Origin: Amphritea pacifica
Lineage (GTDB): Bacteria; Pseudomonadota; Gammaproteobacteria; Pseudomonadales; Balneatricaceae
DNA length: 64,000 nt
Reading direction: 5' to 3'
Assembly (NCBI RefSeq): GCF_016924145.1
Contig: NZ_JAFFZO010000011.1
Location: forward strand, 1-64,000
The notes under the pieces are model-generated. The model was not told the DNA's origin. It worked only from the letters and a program-made list of their open reading frames with translations, and ran no database searches. Within the stretch, counting starts at the first letter, position 1. The number at the start of each line of letters is the position of its first letter. Positions 60,522 through 64,000 of this stretch are shown here, one piece after another. Position numbers and translations under genes: made by a program.

Positions 60522-61313
60522 ATGACTTTATCCCGTGAATTTTATCGCCATGGCCCCGTTGTCCGACAGGGGCAGTCCGTTACCTTTCTTGATGTCAGAA
60601 AACGTTTTGATTTCAGAACCATCGGCATTGGCCGCTGGGTGACGCAGCCGGAGCAGGAAAGGGCAGCTGGACTGTTTTATGATGCACTGGTTGATCTGAT
60701 GACCATCTTAAGCAGTCCAGAGACGCTGATATCTCTGCGTGGAACCCTGTCGCTGCAATATGGGATCGGTGGGCGTCCCGGTGTCGCGGCGCATTATCAG
60801 CCCTCGACGCGCTGCTTCTCGCTGGCTAAAAATGCCGGGCCCGGCAGTATTGCCCATGAGTGGTTTCATGCGCTGGATCACTACCTTGGCGGTACGGCCT
60901 TTGCAGATGCCCCGACAGGGATGTTTGCCTCAAAAGCCTGGTTGTCAGAGGCGACGCCGGTGGTTCATCCCCTGAATGATGACCTGTACGCCTGTTTCAA
61001 AAACATTATGTTGGATGAGGACGGTGACTCCCCCAGCGAGTTATTTGAGGCATCCGTTAAGATCGACAGGGAGATGAATCAGGTGTATTACAGCCAGGCT
61101 GAAGAACTCTGCGCCCGGGCGTTTGAAGCTTTTGTTCAGGATGCTGCTATAGCCAATAATTTTCTGGTTTCCGGGACGAAAGCCACAGCCGAAGCCCGGC
61201 ATGGCCTCTATCCGCAAGGCGAACAGCGGCAGCGTATCAATGCTGCGTTCAAGCGCTATTTTAATCGCCTGGGGGCGGCATTGAATCGTGAGACTCGCAG
61301 TAATACTGGTTAG
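60522..61313 (+). CDS. CLCA_X-like protein with HEWFH zinc-protease motif
   Basis: A 263-residue protein resembling the family named CLCA_X in some databases; function not established. The motif IAHEWFHALDHYLGG (about 109-123) is an HExxH-type zinc site with extra His/Asp, as in zincin metallopeptidases. A later Glu in EELCARAFEAFVQD near 190 could be the third ligand. No signal peptide or membrane helix is seen, so it is probably cytosolic. It stands alone, 125 bases after the Cache-GGDEF-EAL gene. Confidence 0.68.
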   Translation: MTLSREFYRHGPVVRQGQSVTFLDVRKRFDFRTIGIGRWVTQPEQERAAGLFYDALVDLMTILSSPETLISLRGTLSLQYGIGGRPGVAAHYQPSTRCFSLAKNAGPGSIAHEWFHALDHYLGGTAFADAPTGMFASKAWLSEATPVVHPLNDDLYACFKNIMLDEDGDSPSELFEASVKIDREMNQVYYSQAEELCARAFEAFVQDAAIANNFLVSGTKATAEARHGLYPQGEQRQRINAAFKRYFNRLGAALNRETRSNTG

Positions 61314-61390
61314 GGAGGAGGGAAGCGAACAAGGGTTTTCGCTGGGCACAGATGTTGGTCATAGCAGAGACTGAATGATCTCAAATATCA

Positions 61391-61420
61391 CCACAGAGGG
61401 CACAGAGAACACGGAGAGAG
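61391..61420. repeat. Nine-base CACAGAG repeats
   Basis: CACAGAGGG, CACAGAGAA and CACGGAGAG follow one another in the 190-base gap between the two convergent genes here. Short arrays of this word occur between genes in many unrelated bacteria. The rest of the gap shows nothing clear. Confidence 0.5.
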
Positions 61421-61504
61421 GCTTAGCCCCCTCCCTCGTGTATCGTTAGCAGAATACTTCACGAAATAGATCTGTCGCCCGTTCCTTTTCTTTTTCCTTT
61501 TAGT

Positions 61505-63322
61505 TTAGAAACTAAAGTTAAGCGCCAGGCTCAGGCGCGTATCTTCACTATTATCGTTGGCAACCATCTGCACTACGCGGCCATTCAGTGAGGTTTGTTG
61601 TGAAATCTGACCATTGATGCCCAGCGTGATCTGACCATAACTGTCATCCTCGCTGACAGACGGCAGACTAAAGCGGTTGTTTGGCATACTGGTCAGCGCA
61701 ACGGATACCGGGTCTGGATCGTTACCGAAACTCTGTGTCCAGACTGCCGCAGCGAAAGGTTGCCAGCGTCCTTGTGTTGACTGCAATTGCCAGCCCAGAC
61801 TGCCGGTGAATTGATTACGGGTCTGGCTGTCATATTTCATCGCCGTGGCGCTGCCGGTTGAGCTCTCTTCGGTGAATCCAGACAGATCCTGCAGTTGGTA
61901 GCCCAGTCGCGCAATGGGGCCATGACTCAGGGAGTCACTGCCAAACAGGTAGTTTACGCCCAGTTGCATACTGATCTGGGTTCCCTCGGTGCTGCCTTTA
62001 ACGGTGCGTGTCGCTGGTCCAAGATCAACCTTACGACGGGTGTCGTAGTCACCTTTGGTGACGACAACACTGGTCTGCCACTGCCATTGGGAACGTTGCC
62101 AGCCACTGTACAGACTGAAGGAGCGGGCTTGCGTCTCGACAGAACCACCTGACAGGTCAACATCGTCGCGGCTGACATGAAAACCAAAGCCGAAGCTGTG
62201 ATCTGCATTACGCTGAGTGATGCCTGCCCCGATGGATGCCCGGCTGCCCTCTAGTTCGGCATTCCCCGTACCGCCCTCTCCGATAACCCACAGATCGGTA
62301 CTGTCTTCCGCTTGCAGAAAAGATTGTGCCAGACGTCCATCAATCGCATCCATCAGGGCAAGCTGTTGGTAGTGAACGGCACGGCTCATGCCTTCAGCAA
62401 AGGCCGGCGCGCTGAGAATGCTCTGCACGTAATCACTGATAATCTGGTGACCGCCACTGGTCGGATGAACACCATCAGCGTAGAGGAATGTCTGGTCTGT
62501 CCCGCTAGCATACCCTCCCGCACCTTCAACACAGAGTAGCGAGGCCGTTGCACCACAGGCAGGCGTCGTGACATTGGTAAAACCATACATTGCTGGTTGT
62601 GCCGAAACCTCTCTAAGCAGCGTAAACATGTCGACCGGTATCACCTCGATACCACTCGCCTGCAGGGTAGCCAGTAAAACATTGTTATAACCCGCAGACA
62701 GGGCGGTCAGGCTGGCGGCACCGGCGGCCCCCTGAGACACACCAAAGGGAGTTGCGCCGATATCGGGCAGGGTTGGCACCAGCAGATAATGTGCACCCGC
62801 CGCTTTCAGTGCGGCTAGTGCCTGTACCTGCTCACCGGCTGTGGTCGTAATATAACTGGTGATGTCAGCCGGAAGCACGCCGCCGCCAGCGATCCAGAAG
62901 ATATCATTGGCACCACCCCAAAGCGTGTACAGGGCATTGGGGTCAGCAACACCGCCATTAGCGCTCAGGTAATTTTGCACCTGGGTTGCAATCGGCGTTG
63001 CGCCACTGGCAGGTGCCGCTCCAATGCCGGGGCTGCCGCTAATGCGGGCACCACCTTCAGCATAGTTAGTGCCGCCCTGGTTGGCAGGGCTCAGCGTACC
63101 GCCATACTGACTGGCGAGCAGTTCAGACCAGACGGGGCCTGGATTGGTGGTAAATTTAGCGGCCCCGGTATACGTCGGGTCGACCATCTGCAGAAGCGGT
63201 AGAAATGAGCCCGAGTCGGTGAGACTATCGCCAAAATAATAGGTATTACTGAAATCCGCCGCCTGAATCTGAGACGCCATTAGCACTGTTATCAGGGAGG
63301 AAAGAACTGTTTTGTGAGTCAT
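61505..63322 (-). CDS. GDSL-type autotransporter esterase (EstA-like)
   Basis: A 605-residue outer-membrane esterase. Signal peptide at 1-22 (MTHKTVLSSLITVLMASQIQAA). The passenger (about 24-310) is a GDSL hydrolase with YYFGDSLTDSG (catalytic Ser), GGTNYAEGGAR, LWGGANDIFW and YADGVHPTSGGH (Asp and His). The C-terminal autotransporter barrel (about 345-605) ends in LALNFSF with the required terminal Phe. Pseudomonas EstA, the model, affects rhamnolipids, motility and biofilm. The ATG at 63322 follows GGAAGG; an upstream ATG at 63334 is less likely. Confidence 0.93.
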   Translation of the reverse strand: MTHKTVLSSLITVLMASQIQAADFSNTYYFGDSLTDSGSFLPLLQMVDPTYTGAAKFTTNPGPVWSELLASQYGGTLSPANQGGTNYAEGGARISGSPGIGAAPASGATPIATQVQNYLSANGGVADPNALYTLWGGANDIFWIAGGGVLPADITSYITTTAGEQVQALAALKAAGAHYLLVPTLPDIGATPFGVSQGAAGAASLTALSAGYNNVLLATLQASGIEVIPVDMFTLLREVSAQPAMYGFTNVTTPACGATASLLCVEGAGGYASGTDQTFLYADGVHPTSGGHQIISDYVQSILSAPAFAEGMSRAVHYQQLALMDAIDGRLAQSFLQAEDSTDLWVIGEGGTGNAELEGSRASIGAGITQRNADHSFGFGFHVSRDDVDLSGGSVETQARSFSLYSGWQRSQWQWQTSVVVTKGDYDTRRKVDLGPATRTVKGSTEGTQISMQLGVNYLFGSDSLSHGPIARLGYQLQDLSGFTEESSTGSATAMKYDSQTRNQFTGSLGWQLQSTQGRWQPFAAAVWTQSFGNDPDPVSVALTSMPNNRFSLPSVSEDDSYGQITLGINGQISQQTSLNGRVVQMVANDNSEDTRLSLALNFSF

Positions 63323-63334
63323 TTTGCCTTCCAT

Positions 63335-63655
63335 GCTTATTATTCTCTATGAGTAAGAACAGGACTCCTGAACTTAAGCAAAACCACGTTCTGTCGCAAT
63401 GGCAAAAACCGCAAGAATATGTGGCAAATCAAGTCACGCGCGAATATTCGATCAGGGCCGGGATAAGTCTTGTATTTTGCATGTCGATAACTAACAGTTA
63501 TTCAGTTGAGTTGCTGTTCTGTAAAACGCAAGACCCGCCCCATTGACCCACTTGCCTCGTGCATATAAAAATTCACTACAGAGGGCTCGAAGGCCATAGA
63601 GATAAAGCAATAACGTGAGAGGTAATAGATCGAAACTCTTTTATGTACGATCCGC
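63335..63655. other. Intergenic stretch without a convincing gene
   Basis: An open frame of 65 codons exists on the plus strand (63349-63546), but its composition is not protein-like and no ribosome site precedes it. No repeat, tRNA or terminator was recognised. Confidence 0.5.
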
Positions 63656-64000
63656 TTAGCTTACAGACTCACCTGCTTTGAGATACTTCAGCAATTCACT
63701 TTCATCAATGGGGCCAGTGATTTCCTCGTCCAGAATGGATGAGTCTTTCCACCAGTTGTTGATACTTTTTCAATATTATTGGCCTGTTTGTTTGCTTACA
63801 CTGTTTTAAAAATTTTTCTTCCAACCCTGTTTGAACAACCTCCATAAAGGTTTCACCAACGCCATCAACCCCCCGGCTGAGGCCGCGAAAACTACCCGCT
63901 AATGAGCGAACAGTGGTTACCTTTCCCTTTCTGGCATTATCCAATGCTTCTGTTGAGCGTTGAAGCATTCCATGAAAGTTGGGTAGAACCCGGTTCTGCC
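63656..64000 (-). pseudogene. Frameshifted partial gene of unknown function
   Basis: A minus-strand frame enters from the right edge (QNRVLPNFHGMLQRSTEALD...) and reads convincingly to GLEEKFLKQCKQTN near 63790, then turns into unlikely residues and stops at 63705. In a different frame from about 63758, a plausible continuation NNWWKDSSILDEEITG and DESELLKYLKAGE runs to a TAA at 63656. The junction appears to need frame changes within about 30 bases. A sequencing error could produce the same picture. I do not recognise the protein. Confidence 0.45.

Noticed and set aside
63349-63546. 65-codon open frame on the plus strand
   Set aside because: No ribosome site, no recognisable composition and no coding-like codon use.
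1-64000. tRNA, rRNA or prophage region
   Set aside because: No cloverleaf-like or ribosomal RNA sequence was recognised, and apart from the lambda-P-like loader no phage structural or integrase genes were seen.

Overview
The window is chromosomal DNA of moderate-to-high GC from a marine-type gammaproteobacterium, probably an Oceanospirillales or Pseudomonas-related lineage. The evidence is a Pseudomonas-like gene neighbourhood (argF, grxD, peroxiredoxin, rnt, motY, argG), a BaeSR-type two-component system, a phasin (so polyhydroxyalkanoate storage is likely), phosphonate use (phnW-phnX), a Fiu/PiuC-type iron locus and, unusually for this class, a complete-looking mevalonate operon. No rRNA, tRNA, CRISPR array or intact prophage was seen.

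Layout. 1-720: AT-rich edge with a small membrane protein gene followed by an integron attC-like site and a hairpin-rich repeat. 724-4488 (minus): tightly packed operon of an AMP-phosphorylase-type enzyme, a PRPP-synthetase-like protein, AlkB-type dioxygenase and NfsA-type nitroreductase. 4709-7970 (plus): purU, a CBS protein, and an overlapping pair resembling a DnaT-domain primosomal protein and a phage lambda P-type helicase loader. 8021-12468: a PAS-GGDEF cyclase and small or uncharacterised genes. 12716-15014: four-gene unit of two DUF1538 membrane proteins, a divergent P-II-like protein and a CBS protein. 15042-20939: aromatic and arginine biosynthesis (class II DAHP synthase, argF, argD) and metR. 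21071-22437: grxD and a 2-Cys peroxiredoxin, with IscR-like sites in front. 22440-27441: GGDEF protein, baeSR, a DUF1566/EF-hand protein and a small membrane protein. 27612-32819: rnt, motY, argG, a receiver-TPR protein and a conserved hypothetical.

32902-41685: mevalonate operon mvaA-fni-mvaS-mvk-GHMP kinase-mvaD ending in polB, with a promoter and a strong terminator-like hairpin in its leader. 41688-49470: a minus-strand iron operon exbB-exbD-exbD-tonB-receptor-hydroxyacid oxidase-piuC-binding protein behind a Fur box. 49782-51914: phnW-phnX, a second copy of the hairpin-rich repeat and a terminator. 51963-57834: DUF4386 protein, LysR regulator, phasin, chromate transporter, and a SnoaL-GNAT-nitrilase cluster. 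58072-63322: Cache-GGDEF-EAL protein, a CLCA_X-like HEWFH protein and a GDSL autotransporter esterase. 63656-64000: an apparently frameshifted gene running off the right edge.

The points most worth following up are the DUF1538/P-II/CBS operon as an undescribed regulated membrane system, the hairpin in the mevalonate leader, the ExbD paralogue whose membrane aspartate is replaced by asparagine, the nucleotide-salvage/AlkB/NfsA operon, the lambda-P-like loader pair, and the IscR-like sites upstream of grxD and peroxiredoxin. All calls come from reading the sequence; no database search was run.
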